From assembly GCF_011927905.1 (NCBI RefSeq), contig NZ_JAATJL010000001.1, positions 2,852,001 through 2,916,000 of the forward strand: a stretch of DNA of 64,000 nt. Reading direction: 5' to 3'. The notes beneath the pieces were generated by a model. It was not told where the DNA came from, ran no database searches, and saw only the letters and a list, made by a program, of their open reading frames with translations. Within the stretch, counting starts at the first letter, position 1. Every line of letters begins with the position of its first letter. This document shows, piece after piece, positions 1 to 9,024 of this stretch. Source of the DNA: Arthrobacter pigmenti. Lineage in GTDB: Bacteria; Actinomycetota; Actinomycetes; Actinomycetales; Micrococcaceae. A program made the translations under genes and the position numbers.

Positions 1-619
1 AGCCGGCGTTGGGCAGAGTCTCGGTGACCGCCGTCGTAATCCCGGCGAACAGGGCGTCGAGGCTGGTGACCAGGAGGTTGGTCGAGTAGCCGGCGCCGGC
101 CGCCGCGAAGCCTCCGAGCAGACCGGCGACGGGATGCCTGCCGGCCGCCTTGAACACCAGCGCGGCAAGGGGCGGGATAACCACGAATGCAGCATCGGAC
201 ATGATCGAGCCCAGTACGCCGACGACACCGACGGCGTACGGCAGCGCCCAGCGCGGCGCCGAGCCGAAGGCTTTCCGGATCATCGCCGCGAGAAGCCCCG
301 ACTTCTCCGCGACACCGACCGCGAGGAGGATCGGCAGCACCGTCACGAGCGGCGGGAAGCCGAGGTAGTTCGGGCCCAGGTTCTGGGTGAGCCAGGTGAG
401 CCCCTCGGCGGTGAAGAGGCCGCGGATCCGCGTGATCTCGTCGCTGCCTGGAACCTGAACCGTGACGTTGCCCCAGGCCATCGCGGTGGAGACAACTGCG
501 GTGATCCCGAAAAGGATGAGGAAGAGCATGAACGGTTCGGGCAGTTTGTTGCCGACGCGTTCAACGCCATTGAGGAAGCGGTCGGTGAAGCTGCGCCGGG
601 AGACGGCTGAGGATGTCAC
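1..619 (-). CDS. AbgT-family transporter, N-terminal part (cut by window edge)
   Basis: An open frame with multiple membrane segments runs off the left edge. The N-terminus contains RVGNKLPEPFMLFLILFG, typical of the AbgT family (p-aminobenzoyl-glutamate and related transporters), followed by a periplasmic-type loop and the segment LGFPPLVTVLPILLAVGV. The start is GTG at 619, with AGGAG 5-6 bases upstream. The gene starts 19 bases after the stop of an M20 amidohydrolase, the usual abgB-abgT pairing for uptake and cleavage of p-aminobenzoyl-glutamate or another acylated amino acid. Family assignment rests on about 206 residues; substrate is inferred. Confidence 0.8.
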   Translation of the reverse strand, partial: MTSSAVSRRSFTDRFLNGVERVGNKLPEPFMLFLILFGITAVVSTAMAWGNVTVQVPGSDEITRIRGLFTAEGLTWLTQNLGPNYLGFPPLVTVLPILLAVGVAEKSGLLAAMIRKAFGSAPRWALPYAVGVVGVLGSIMSDAAFVVIPPLAALVFKAAGRHPVAGLLGGFAAAGAGYSTNLLVTSLDALFAGITTAVTETLPNAG

Positions 620-638
620 GGGTGCTCCTAAGGATGGT

Positions 639-1958
639 TCAGTCGAAGTAGGCGGGGACGTCAATCGCCCCGCCCTGGAATTCGAACTCGTCGCGGACAG
701 CCTGCTGCAGGGCCGGATCGCACAGGTAGTCCAGAGCGGTGAGCGCCAGCCCGGCGGCGCCGTCGTACGCTCCGCGTTCCGCTGCTTCGGTGTTCGCTGC
801 GGCCGCGAACTCGCGGGTGTGCAGGGCCGTACCGGAGTCCGCGATGCTGATCAACGGGTGGATACCGGGAATGCGGTAGCTGACATTGCCGAAGTCCGTG
901 GAGGCGGCGAGGGTATCTGAGACGACGCCGGCCGGAAGCGGACTGCGCCCCCTCCCCTGCTGCGCCTTGACCCAGCGGCCGGTCAGGGCGGTATTGGTCC
1001 TGATGGGCAGCGACGGCGGGTGCTCGTCCCACAACAGTTCGACGGCGGTGCCGGTCATCAGGGCAGCGCCGCGGGCAACGTCCCCGAGCCGGGCACTGAG
1101 GTCCTTCAGCGTCTCCGGAAGGCGGGAGCGAGCGTAGAGCTTCAGGACCGCGCGGTCGGGAATGATGTTCGGGCTCTGCCCGCCCTCGACGACGTTGGCG
1201 TGCACCCGGTCCGACGGCGGCAACTGCTGCCGCAGCAGGCCGATCCCCTGGTAGGCGAGGCTCGCGGCGTCGAGCGCGTTGCGTCCCATGAAGGGCTGGG
1301 CTGAGGCGTGCGCGGCAACGCCGGTGAACGTCATGGTGAGCAGGCGGCGGCCGAGCCAGGCCTGGTCGGCGAGATCATAACCATAGGGATGGACCATGAT
1401 CGCGGCGTCCACGCCGTCGAACGCCCCATTCCGAGCCATCACCTCCTTGCCGGAATACCCTTCCTCCGCGGGTGTGCCGAGGAAGACCACCTTTCCCTTC
1501 AACCGGTTCTTGACCGCTGCGAGGGCCAGGAAGGCGCCGACCCCCGTGGCCGCGATGACGTTATGGCCGCAGGCGTGGCCGATGCCGGGAAGGGCGTCAT
1601 ACTCACTCAGTACCGCGATGGTGGGGCCGGGTTCCGCGCCGTTGATTTCAGCGCGCAGTGCCGTTTCGACACCGTGGACGCCGGCGGTGGCATCGATGCC
1701 ATGCCTGGCCAGGACTTCGGCCAGGACCTTGGCACTGTTGTGCTCCCGGTACGCGGTCTCAGGGTTGGCGTGAAGGGTGTGCACAATGTGCGCGAGGTCT
1801 TCCTTCAGCGCTTCGATCCGCTGTTCCACCTCGGCGGCCAGTTCCGGTGGAGCGCCCTCGAACCGTGACTCCTCGGTTGTTGCAGTTGCCATCTTCCGCC
1901 GGGTCTCGTTGGCGATGGACGTGAGGAAGGCCGGGTCCGGCACAGTCGGTTCCGTCAT
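639..1958 (-). CDS. M20 family amidohydrolase (AbgB-like)
   Basis: 439-residue metal-dependent amidohydrolase or carboxypeptidase. Visible M20 signatures are SEYDALPGIGHACGHNVIA (metal ligands Asp and His, about residues 118-136), GTPAEEGYSGK with the catalytic Glu pair, and AAHASAQPFMGRNALDA of the dimerisation domain. The gene is upstream of, and almost contiguous with, an AbgT-type transporter, so it probably hydrolyses the imported amide (p-aminobenzoyl-glutamate or an N-acyl amino acid) in the cytoplasm. The ATG at 1958 lacks a clear ribosome site; an internal ATG at MATATTEES follows a GGCGGAAG stretch and could be the real start, shortening the protein by 22 residues. Confidence 0.88.
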   Translation of the reverse strand: MTEPTVPDPAFLTSIANETRRKMATATTEESRFEGAPPELAAEVEQRIEALKEDLAHIVHTLHANPETAYREHNSAKVLAEVLARHGIDATAGVHGVETALRAEINGAEPGPTIAVLSEYDALPGIGHACGHNVIAATGVGAFLALAAVKNRLKGKVVFLGTPAEEGYSGKEVMARNGAFDGVDAAIMVHPYGYDLADQAWLGRRLLTMTFTGVAAHASAQPFMGRNALDAASLAYQGIGLLRQQLPPSDRVHANVVEGGQSPNIIPDRAVLKLYARSRLPETLKDLSARLGDVARGAALMTGTAVELLWDEHPPSLPIRTNTALTGRWVKAQQGRGRSPLPAGVVSDTLAASTDFGNVSYRIPGIHPLISIADSGTALHTREFAAAANTEAAERGAYDGAAGLALTALDYLCDPALQQAVRDEFEFQGGAIDVPAYFD

Positions 1959-2045
1959 CTTGGTAGCTTAGGCAACTATCGCCGGGATAGGCAGGGTGCA
2001 CGGGAAACCGGAGGTAATAATCTCCCCCCACCGCCGAACCTCAGG

Positions 2046-3239
2046 TCAGCGGCTGGGCTCGCGATCCAGCGCAGCCTCATGTTCCTCGTGTGCCCGCTTG
2101 ATGAGGGCCATGAACTCGTCCTCATTCCGGATGAGCCGCTTGTATTTCTCCGGCTGCTTCCTGAGCATTTCCTCTTCGCGGCGCAGCTTGTTGTAGATCT
2201 TCTCGCGCTCGTTGATGTCGGTTTCGTAGTTGAGGTCGAGGTACTCGTTGGCGTGGCGGCGGGCGCCGGAAACCAGGTTCTTTGCCTTGCCCTTGGGGCT
2301 CAGCAACGAAGCAAGAACGGTGATGACCAGGACACCGCAGATCACAGCGAGGGAAAGGCCTGTGGTGATTTCGACGACGGGAACCGGCTCACCGTCGTTG
2401 ATGAACGGCACGTTGTTCTCATGCAGTGCGTGCAGGATCAGTTTCACGCCGATGAAGCCCAAGATCGCCGCGAGGCCGTAGGAGAGGTAGATCAGCCGGT
2501 CCAGAAGGCCGTCAATCAGGAAGTAGAGCTGCCGCAGGCCCATCAGGGAGAACGCCGTGGCTGTGAACACGATGAACACTTCCTGGGTCAACCCGAAGAT
2601 CGCGGGAATGGAGTCCAGCGCAAACAGGATGTCCGTTCCGCCGATTGCCACCATGACCAGGAGCATCGGGGTGAGGACCTTCTTGCCGTTCTCGACCGTG
2701 AAGAGCTTGTCGCCGTCGTAATGTTCTGTGGCCGGAAGGAACTTCCGTGCCATCCGGATGATGAAGCTTTCTTCCTCTTCCACGCGCTTGGGCTTCAGGA
2801 TGTTACCCGCGGTGAGGAGCAGGATCAGCCCGAAGATGTAGAAGACCCACGCGAAGGAGTTGATGAGCGCGGCGCCGAGGAGAATGAACCCCGTCCGCGC
2901 GATCAGAGAGAAGACGATGCCGAACAGGAGCACCTTCTGCTGGTCCGCGCGGGGCACCTTGAACGTGGTCATGATGATGAGGAAGACAAACAGGTTATCC
3001 ACCGAGAGCGCCTTCTCCGTGATGTACCCGGCGAAGTATTCCTGGCCATACGTGGGGCCTGAGAAAACCAGGACCCCGACGCCGAACAGCAGCGCGATGC
3101 CCACGTAAATTGCGGACCAGACGCTGGCTTCCTTCAGGGACGGCGTGTGCGCTTTGCGGACGTGGAAGAAGAAGTCGAAGAGTAGCAGCCCCACGATTCC
3201 TGCAATTGTCAGGATCCAGACAATGGTGGGTACTTCCAT
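2046..3239 (-). CDS. TerC family integral membrane protein
   Basis: 397-residue membrane protein of the TerC/Alx family, linked to tellurite resistance and metal (manganese) ion homeostasis. It has eight or nine membrane segments, with conserved acidic residues in the segments around SVDNLFVF and GGTDILFALDSIPAIFG. A charged cytoplasmic C-terminal tail (about the last 70 residues, rich in Arg, Glu and Lys) follows the last membrane helix. The start was placed at MEVPTIVW because AGGAGT lies 9 bases upstream; the frame stays open for 21 more codons but these add an unlikely N-terminus. Monocistronic by position. Confidence 0.92.
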   Translation of the reverse strand: MEVPTIVWILTIAGIVGLLLFDFFFHVRKAHTPSLKEASVWSAIYVGIALLFGVGVLVFSGPTYGQEYFAGYITEKALSVDNLFVFLIIMTTFKVPRADQQKVLLFGIVFSLIARTGFILLGAALINSFAWVFYIFGLILLLTAGNILKPKRVEEEESFIIRMARKFLPATEHYDGDKLFTVENGKKVLTPMLLVMVAIGGTDILFALDSIPAIFGLTQEVFIVFTATAFSLMGLRQLYFLIDGLLDRLIYLSYGLAAILGFIGVKLILHALHENNVPFINDGEPVPVVEITTGLSLAVICGVLVITVLASLLSPKGKAKNLVSGARRHANEYLDLNYETDINEREKIYNKLRREEEMLRKQPEKYKRLIRNEDEFMALIKRAHEEHEAALDREPSR

Positions 3240-3308
3240 GCGAACGACTCCTGATAAGTAGGCTTTGTGTTCACCGTAGTTTGCTGGCCAGTACAGCCGC
3301 AAGACGGG

Positions 3309-3863
3309 TCAGTACCGAATGGTGTCAATCAGCTTGATGATCCTGTCGATCGTACGGGGATCCGTTTCCTCGGGCATGGCGCCCGTACCGGTGAGGGAGG
3401 CGTTGAAGTAGATGCCGTCACCGAGCAGCATCACCAGGTGCACCATGTCTTCGTTCCCGACCGCGTCCATGAGGACCGTAAACCACTGGTTGCGGCACTC
3501 GGCGAGCAGTTCATTGGCTTCCGGGTAGGAGCCCTGCGCCAACCGGGTGACCGCCATGTTGCAGCGTTCCAGAGGGCTCGCAATCTCAAGTGAACTCTTG
3601 ATGTAATACGTGGCCGCGCGTTGGGGTTCTGAGCGCATGACGGCGAGATCGGCATCCACCAGTTCGCGCAGCCTGGTGAAAAGCGCCTGAGCGAGCTCAT
3701 CCTTCGACTTGAAGTGGTAGGTCAGCCCTCCCTTGGAGACGCCGGCGCGCACAGCGATGGCGTCGAGGGTGGCGCTGCGTTCGCCGTCGTTGATCAGGAT
3801 GTCCTCGTACGCGTCGATCAGGCGCTGAAGTGTGGTTGGTGCCCTGCCGGTTCGAACCGGCGT
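3309..3863 (-). CDS. TetR family transcriptional regulator (start codon unclear)
   Basis: The HTH region reads DAIAVRAGVSKGGLTYHFKSKDEL, a classical TetR recognition helix followed by the TYHF motif; the rest is a helical ligand-binding domain ending at IDTIRY. The complete HTH demands coding sequence upstream of the GTG at 3752, and the frame is open back to TAG at 3885-3887, but no ATG, GTG or TTG lies in that stretch. A GGAGG (complement of 3871-3875) precedes an ACG at 3863, and a CTG is at 3881; coordinates here use the ACG. A perfect 14-bp palindrome at 3847-3860 inside the 5' end may be its own operator. Regulatory targets are unknown; TerC lies downstream on the same strand. Confidence 0.75.
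   Translation of the reverse strand, partial: TPVRTGRAPTTLQRLIDAYEDILINDGERSATLDAIAVRAGVSKGGLTYHFKSKDELAQALFTRLRELVDADLAVMRSEPQRAATYYIKSSLEIASPLERCNMAVTRLAQGSYPEANELLAECRNQWFTVLMDAVGNEDMVHLVMLLGDGIYFNASLTGTGAMPEETDPRTIDRIIKLIDTIRY
3847..3860. promoter_or_regulatory. Perfect 14-bp palindrome, candidate TetR operator
   Basis: CCGGTTCGAACCGG is a perfect inverted repeat at the very 5' end of the TetR gene. TetR proteins commonly autoregulate by binding such palindromes next to their start. That it overlaps the presumed coding start is odd and bears on where the gene really begins. Confidence 0.4.
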
Positions 3864-3886
3864 CCCTGGCCCTCCGGGCAGTTTCT

Positions 3887-3945
3887 AACGCGAACGACGA
3901 CGGCGGGCGCCCACCTCGGGGGGCACCCGCCGTCGTTCGCGTTTT
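3887..3945. terminator. Long hairpin between aldo/keto reductase and TetR gene
   Basis: Bases 3887-3898 pair with 3932-3943, 3902-3907 with 3926-3931, and the stem continues to the loop around 3913-3920, with a 3-base bulge (3899-3901). A short T run follows on the plus strand. It lies directly after the stop of the leftward aldo/keto reductase gene and immediately before the TetR coding region, leaving no room for a conventional promoter between hairpin and TetR start. It may be a terminator or attenuator for read-through into tetR. Confidence 0.65.
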
Positions 3946-3946
3946 C

Positions 3947-4918
3947 CTACCAGGCGTAGTCTTCCGGGGCGGTCTTGTGGCCGGGGAAGATTTCGTCGAG
4001 GGTGGCGAGGGCGCTGTCGTCGAGCTTTATCTCCAGGGCGCGAAGGCCGCCGTCGAGTTGTTCTTGTGTGCGCGGCCCGATGATTGGCGCGGTGACGGCG
4101 GGCTGTGCGAGCAGCCATGCGAGGCCCAGGTCACCCGGATTGTGGCCCAGTGAATCGGCGAAGTCCTCGTAGCGCTGGATCTGGTCGCGGTGCTTCTCGA
4201 GGGTGTCGGCGGCCCTGCCCTCGACGCGGCGGACGCCCTCGTTCTCCTTCTTCAGAACCCCGCCCAGCAGACCGCCGTGAAGCGGCGACCACGGGATGAG
4301 TCCGAGACCGTATTCCTGGGCTGCCGGAATCACCTCGAGCTCAACTGTGCGGGTCAGCAGGTTGTAGATGGACTGCTCGCTCACCAGGCCGGTGTAGTTG
4401 CGGCGGGCCGCGGCGGCCTGTGCCTGGGCGATGTGCCAGCCGGCGAAGTTGCTGCTGCCCGAGTACAGGATCTTCCCCTGTTGAACGGCCACGTCGATGG
4501 CCTGCCAGATCTCGTCCCACGGTGTGTTCCGGTCAACGTGGTGGAACTGGTAGAGGTCGATGTAGTCGGTCTGCAGCCGCTTCAGGCTGGCATCGAGCGC
4601 CCGCCGGATGTTCAGCGCGGAGAGCTTGCCGTTGTTCGGCCATTCGTTCATGTCGCCGTACAGCTTGGTGGCGATCACGGTCTTCTCGCGACGGCCGCCG
4701 CCCTTGGCGAACCAGCGGCCCACAATCTCTTCCGTCCACCCCTTGCTCTCACCCCAGCCGTAAACATTCGCGGTGTCGAAGAAGTTGATGCCGGAGGCGT
4801 GGGCGGAGTCCATGATCGAGTGGGCGTCGCCCTCTTCGGTCTTCGGCCCAAAGTTCATGGTGCCGAGGCAGAGACGGGATACGGACAGGCCGGAGCGGCC
4901 GAGATGCGTGTACTCCAT
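3947..4918 (-). CDS. Aldo/keto reductase
   Basis: 323-residue NADPH-dependent oxidoreductase with a TIM-barrel fold. The catalytic tetrad is visible: Asp and Tyr in FFDTANVYGWG, Lys in VIATKLYG and His in YQFHHVD. The C-terminal cofactor region contains APIIGPRTQEQL, the usual phosphate-binding segment. Length is normal for the family. The natural substrate cannot be told from sequence. The gene is followed by a strong hairpin and then by the tetR gene in the same direction; a regulatory link between the two is possible but unproven. Confidence 0.92.
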   Translation of the reverse strand: MEYTHLGRSGLSVSRLCLGTMNFGPKTEEGDAHSIMDSAHASGINFFDTANVYGWGESKGWTEEIVGRWFAKGGGRREKTVIATKLYGDMNEWPNNGKLSALNIRRALDASLKRLQTDYIDLYQFHHVDRNTPWDEIWQAIDVAVQQGKILYSGSSNFAGWHIAQAQAAAARRNYTGLVSEQSIYNLLTRTVELEVIPAAQEYGLGLIPWSPLHGGLLGGVLKKENEGVRRVEGRAADTLEKHRDQIQRYEDFADSLGHNPGDLGLAWLLAQPAVTAPIIGPRTQEQLDGGLRALEIKLDDSALATLDEIFPGHKTAPEDYAW

Positions 4919-5039
4919 GGGGTGTTCCTATCGCTCGGGGACTTGAATCGTTTTCCATCCTGCCAAGTCCGGGCCGCCGGCGCTAGGGGGAAATGTTTCC
5001 TGCAGCAACATGTCGGAGTGGACCCGTAGGATTTTGCCC

Positions 5040-5726
5040 ATGACTTCCCTGCCCATTGCACTGATCACCGGAGCGTCCCGCGGCATCGGCCGTGCCATCG
5101 CGGACGAGCTCGCCCCCACGCACCACTTGCTCCTCGGCGGGCGGGACCGCGCGGCGCTGGAGGCGGCGTCGTCGCAGTACCCCTCGGCGGAGCCTTTCGC
5201 GCTTGACGTCCGCGCGGTGACGGAGGCCGATGTCACGGGCATCGACCACCTCGACGTCCTGGTCCACTCTGCCGGCGTCCTGCGGATGGGCACGGTGGCA
5301 GAACTCGATGACGATGCCTGGCGGGACAGCTTCGAAATCAACGTCTTCGCGGTGGCCAGGTTGACCCGCTTGCTGCTGCCCGCCTTGCGTGCAGCCGGGG
5401 GCCAGGTCATCGCGATCAACTCCGGGTCCGGTTACAACTCCGGCGCAGGGTCCTCCGTCTACAGCGGTACCAAGTTCGCTCTGCGGGCGCTCACGGATGC
5501 GCTGCGTGAGGAGGAACGGGCCAACGGCGTGCGGGTCAGTTCCATCCATCCGGGCAGGGTTGCCACTGACATGCAGCAGGAACTTCACGAGTTCGAGGGC
5601 AAGGACTACTCCCCCGAAGCCTGGATCCAGCCGGCCCAGGTAGCCAAGGCGGTCCGGCTCGCCGTGGACGCGTCACGGGACTCCACGATCGAGTCGCTGA
5701 ACATCCGGCCGTCTGGGATGGCATGA
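5040..5726 (+). CDS. Short-chain dehydrogenase/reductase
   Basis: About 228 residues. The N-terminal cofactor site is TGASRGIGRAIA, followed by LVHSAGVL (the NNAG-type motif) and the catalytic YxxxK in SSVYSGTKFALRAL, with Ser in INSGSGYN. Start set at MTSLPIALITG; an ATG 30 bases upstream gives an implausible Trp/Arg-rich extension. The stop overlaps the start of the acylphosphatase gene by 4 bases (ATGA), so the two are translationally coupled. Substrate unknown. Confidence 0.9.
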   Translation: MTSLPIALITGASRGIGRAIADELAPTHHLLLGGRDRAALEAASSQYPSAEPFALDVRAVTEADVTGIDHLDVLVHSAGVLRMGTVAELDDDAWRDSFEINVFAVARLTRLLLPALRAAGGQVIAINSGSGYNSGAGSSVYSGTKFALRALTDALREEERANGVRVSSIHPGRVATDMQQELHEFEGKDYSPEAWIQPAQVAKAVRLAVDASRDSTIESLNIRPSGMA

Positions 5727-6004
5727 GCAACACCGTCCGCCTGGTTGCAACCGTGACGGGCGAGGTTCAGGGTGTCGGCTTCCGCTACCGGACCCGGCAG
5801 CAGGCCGAGCAGTTGGGCCTGGTCGGCTCGGCCACCAACCGCCCCGACGGTTCGGTCCTCGTGGTGGCAGCCGGGCCGCCGTCGTCGGTGGAACAGCTGT
5901 TGAGGTGGCTGAATTCGGGCGGCACACCCGGCAGGGTCGAGCATGTGGATGCCACCATGCACGACGACGGCGCCAGCCACCTCAGCGGCTTCGACACAGA
6001 CTAG
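5723..6004 (+). CDS. acyP: Acylphosphatase
   Basis: 93-residue enzyme that hydrolyses acyl phosphates. The signature GEVQGVGFRYRTRQQAEQ contains the catalytic Arg, and NRPDGSVLVVAAG carries the catalytic Asn region. Length matches the family. It overlaps the upstream SDR by 4 bases. Small cytoplasmic enzymes of this type usually have a metabolic clean-up role. Confidence 0.95.
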   Translation: MSNTVRLVATVTGEVQGVGFRYRTRQQAEQLGLVGSATNRPDGSVLVVAAGPPSSVEQLLRWLNSGGTPGRVEHVDATMHDDGASHLSGFDTD

Positions 6005-6129
6005 CGGGCTTGGGTCGCGGGCCGAGCGCAGCGAGAATTGGGCGCCCGCAAATCGCTAGAGCGCCCTCACCAAGGGAGCCGGAGGCCCGGGCTGCTAGGG
6101 TGCTGGGACCGATTCTTAGGGGGAGCGAA

Positions 6130-6387
6130 ATGCAGATTCAAGGTTGGCACATCGTCATCATCCTGGCGTTGTTGACCGTCGTGGTGGTGCCGATCGTCAT
6201 TGCGCTGGCGGTTGCCGCCGGGCATAGGCGCCGAAGCGGGTTGGCTGTCGGTTCCAGCGCACCGCACTCGCAGGAGCGCCCTGCGTCCAAGGAGACGCGC
6301 CTGGCTGAGCTGGAGGATCTGCGCCAGCGCCGCGTCATCACGGATGAGGAGTACCGGAAGGCACGCGAAGACATCCTCCGGAACTGA
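6130..6387 (+). CDS. Small membrane protein with C-terminal SHOCT domain
   Basis: 85 residues: a single N-terminal membrane segment (about residues 7-29, IVIILALLTVVVVPIVIALA) and a C-terminal short helical SHOCT motif, LAELEDLRQRRVITDEEYRK. SHOCT domains are found at the ends of many small bacterial proteins and are thought to mediate oligomerisation. A GGGGGAG ribosome site lies just before the ATG at 6130. Function unknown. It converges with the antiporter gene. Confidence 0.85.
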   Translation: MQIQGWHIVIILALLTVVVVPIVIALAVAAGHRRRSGLAVGSSAPHSQERPASKETRLAELEDLRQRRVITDEEYRKAREDILRN

Positions 6388-6429
6388 GCGGGCTCAGTAT
6401 CCGCGTGGCTGCTTCGCGCTTGAACCGGT

Positions 6430-7740
6430 CTATACCGCGGTGTGCGGCGCCTCCCGTTCGTCTCCGTGCCGGGCCGCTTCCCGCCGTCGTACGCGGTCGA
6501 GGGCACGCATCACGGGAGTGGCGCTGACCCCATGAAGCACTACCGAGAGCGCTACCACCAGCCCCACGAAGGCCCATACTTCGTTGGCTTCGGCCGTGAA
6601 TTCGCCGTTACTGAGCCCATAGCCGATGTAGTACAGCGACCCGATCCCGCGCACGCCGAAGAACGCGAGCGCCACCTTGTCCCGCGTCCCGGTGTGCCCA
6701 CCCAACAGCCCGAGGTAGCCGGCAAGCGGGCGGACCAGCAGCAGGAAAACCAGGGCGAGGACGACGTCGGTCCACCCGATCGTCTCGAGCAGCCCCCTGG
6801 CGATCGCCCCGCCGAGCAAGACAAGGATGACGACGGACAGCAGCCGCTCAAGCTGCTCGACGTAGCTGTGCAGCACACGGTGGTACCCATGGTCGCGTTC
6901 AGCCGCCCGGATGGTGATCGCGCACACGAACACGGCCACGAAGCCGTAACCCTCGAACGTCTCGGTCACCCCGTAGGCGAGGAACGTCGCGGCGAGGGCC
7001 ACAAATCCTTCCGAGTGGTTGGAGAGGCGAAAGGACCGTGAGCGTGCGGAGAAGAAGAGGCGGCCGAGGAGCTTGCCCGTGCCGTACCCCAGCAGGACAC
7101 CGAACCCGATGCGCCACAGCACGTCGATGAGGAACCACTGTGGGAACCACTCGCTTGGGGCCACACCGACCAGGCTGATGCTGATGGCCAGGTACACGAA
7201 CGGGAAGGCGAGCCCGTCGTTGAGCCCGGCTTCGGAGGTGAGGCCGAACCGAACTTCATCCTCGCGGTCAAACCCTTCCTCGCCGTCGGCTGGTTCGCCG
7301 ACCTGCACCTCGGAGGCCAGCACCGGGTCCGTCGGTGCCAGTGCGGCAGCCACGAGGAGCGCGCTCGCCAGCCCGAGGCCCAGAAAAACGTACCCCATCC
7401 AGGCGAGCACCAGGATGCAGACCGGCATGACGATGGCAAGCAGGCGCCACGTCGTGGACCAGCCCCGCCAGCCCAGCGGACGGTCAAGCGCAAGCCCCGC
7501 GCCCATCAGGGAGATGATCACGCACACTTCCGTGAGGTGAGTGGTGACAACCTCGTACTTCACCGGATCCGGGGTGGGCAGGTAGTCAATCAGCGCGAAG
7601 GCCAGCACCCCGCCGCCGAGGAAGACCATGGGCATGGAAATCGGTGCCCGGCGCAGCAGCCGGGGAAGCAGTGCGGCGGCAAAGACAACAATGCCCAGGA
7701 TCGTGTAGATGATGCTCGGACCCTCGAACAGTTTCAGCAT
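6430..7740 (-). CDS. CPA1-type cation/proton antiporter
   Basis: 436-residue polytopic membrane protein of the sodium/proton antiporter family. The conserved ion-binding motif APTDPVLASEV (about residues 140) and LTSEAGLNDGLAFPF are both present; the family uses these Asp residues for ion exchange. Twelve or more hydrophobic segments are visible and a short Arg-rich cytoplasmic tail ends the protein. Role: pH and sodium homeostasis. Divergent from the GGDEF gene. Confidence 0.92.
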   Translation of the reverse strand: MLKLFEGPSIIYTILGIVVFAAALLPRLLRRAPISMPMVFLGGGVLAFALIDYLPTPDPVKYEVVTTHLTEVCVIISLMGAGLALDRPLGWRGWSTTWRLLAIVMPVCILVLAWMGYVFLGLGLASALLVAAALAPTDPVLASEVQVGEPADGEEGFDREDEVRFGLTSEAGLNDGLAFPFVYLAISISLVGVAPSEWFPQWFLIDVLWRIGFGVLLGYGTGKLLGRLFFSARSRSFRLSNHSEGFVALAATFLAYGVTETFEGYGFVAVFVCAITIRAAERDHGYHRVLHSYVEQLERLLSVVILVLLGGAIARGLLETIGWTDVVLALVFLLLVRPLAGYLGLLGGHTGTRDKVALAFFGVRGIGSLYYIGYGLSNGEFTAEANEVWAFVGLVVALSVVLHGVSATPVMRALDRVRRREAARHGDEREAPHTAV

Positions 7741-7850
7741 TGCGAAGGTCCCTTCATCACCAATCGGTACCGCCTAAAGATACTCGTTGTTGGGCCCCAT
7801 CCGTAGCGGGTTCCGGCACCGAATGGGATACTGATCAGGATCTCGACACG

Positions 7851-9023
7851 ATGGGGGCTTCGGTGGAAGAACTGGACACAGCCACCCTTCGCGTTGCCTT
7901 CGGCGTTGTTGCCCTCACGCTGCTGTTTCTCTTCTATTTCGTTACCTTCAGGCGCACCCGTTCGGTTTACAGCGCCTGGTGGTGCGGGGCACTCGCGCTG
8001 TTCCTGGTCGGGTCTGCCGCGTACCTGCTTGACGGGTCAGTCCACCAGGTTTGGGCCAACCCGCTGGGCAATGCGCTGCTGGTACTCGGTGCGGTCAGCG
8101 TGTGGGCGGGTGCGCGGACGCTGCGTACGGCAGGCCCGCCAACGTGGCAGATCCTTGCCGGGCCGGCGGTCACCATCCTGGTCTCGGCGTTCGACAATCC
8201 TTCGATCAATGACTGGTCCGGCGGCGGGGTGTTCCTCGGGATGATGACGCTCTTCATCGGGATGGCGTCCTGGGAACTGTTTGTCCTCAAGCGGTACTAC
8301 AGCAAAATCCGGCAGCCCCTTGCCATAGCGTCCGGACTGTTGGCGGTCTATTATCTGGGCCGGTGGCTCACCTTCCTCGCTGAGGGGCCTGACGGTCCGA
8401 CGTTCACCGCTTACTTCGACTCCAGCATCACAACGCTCATCACCCTGGTGCTGCTGGTGGTGGTGTCCTTCAGCATGGCCGCCCTCAGCAACGAGCAGGT
8501 GACGCATGACCTGCATCTGCGCGCAACGCGTGACGCCCTGACCGGGCTGTTGAACCGGTCCGGGTTCCACGACCTCGCCGTCAACGAGCTGAAACGGATG
8601 CGGGACACACAGATGCCTGGAGCGCTGGTACTTGCGGACCTGGACCATTTCAAGTCCGTGAACGATACTTACGGCCACGCTGCCGGCGACGTTGTGCTCC
8701 AGGCCTTCGCTGCTGCGTGCGAGGGAACCGTCCGATCGACTGACCTCGTGGGACGGCATGGCGGCGAGGAATTCATCGTCCTTCTGTCCGGTGCGGACGC
8801 CCACCGGGCCGAAGCGATTGTGGCGCAGATGAGCAGGCGCCTTGCCGCGACGTCGTTACCGGAGGGCCTGACGGCCCCGACCGTCAGCTACGGGATTGCG
8901 CCGATTGACGACGACGGCGCGGACCTGAGCGCAATCATCGCCAGCGCCGACGCCGCCCTGTACGAGGCGAAATCCCTGGGCCGCAACAGGGCGGTGCAGG
9001 GTTTGTCCGCCCGGAAGGTCTGA
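7851..9023 (+). CDS. Membrane-bound diguanylate cyclase (GGDEF)
   Basis: About 390 residues. The N-terminal 190 residues form six or seven membrane segments with no recognised sensor name. The C-terminal GGDEF domain has an intact active site, RHGGEEF, and an allosteric I-site RSTD five residues upstream, so the protein should make cyclic di-GMP and be product-inhibited. Start: ATG at 7851; the frame is open to 7740 but that extension would overlap the divergent antiporter start and looks non-coding. A GTG at about 7863 preceded by GGGGG is an alternative. Followed after one base by ybaK. Confidence 0.92.
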   Translation: MGASVEELDTATLRVAFGVVALTLLFLFYFVTFRRTRSVYSAWWCGALALFLVGSAAYLLDGSVHQVWANPLGNALLVLGAVSVWAGARTLRTAGPPTWQILAGPAVTILVSAFDNPSINDWSGGGVFLGMMTLFIGMASWELFVLKRYYSKIRQPLAIASGLLAVYYLGRWLTFLAEGPDGPTFTAYFDSSITTLITLVLLVVVSFSMAALSNEQVTHDLHLRATRDALTGLLNRSGFHDLAVNELKRMRDTQMPGALVLADLDHFKSVNDTYGHAAGDVVLQAFAAACEGTVRSTDLVGRHGGEEFIVLLSGADAHRAEAIVAQMSRRLAATSLPEGLTAPTVSYGIAPIDDDGADLSAIIASADAALYEAKSLGRNRAVQGLSARKV

Positions 9024-9024
9024 G

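Noticed and set aside
2079-3062. 327-codon plus-strand frame
   Set aside because: Antisense of TerC; low-complexity acidic and His/Gln composition without a ribosome site.
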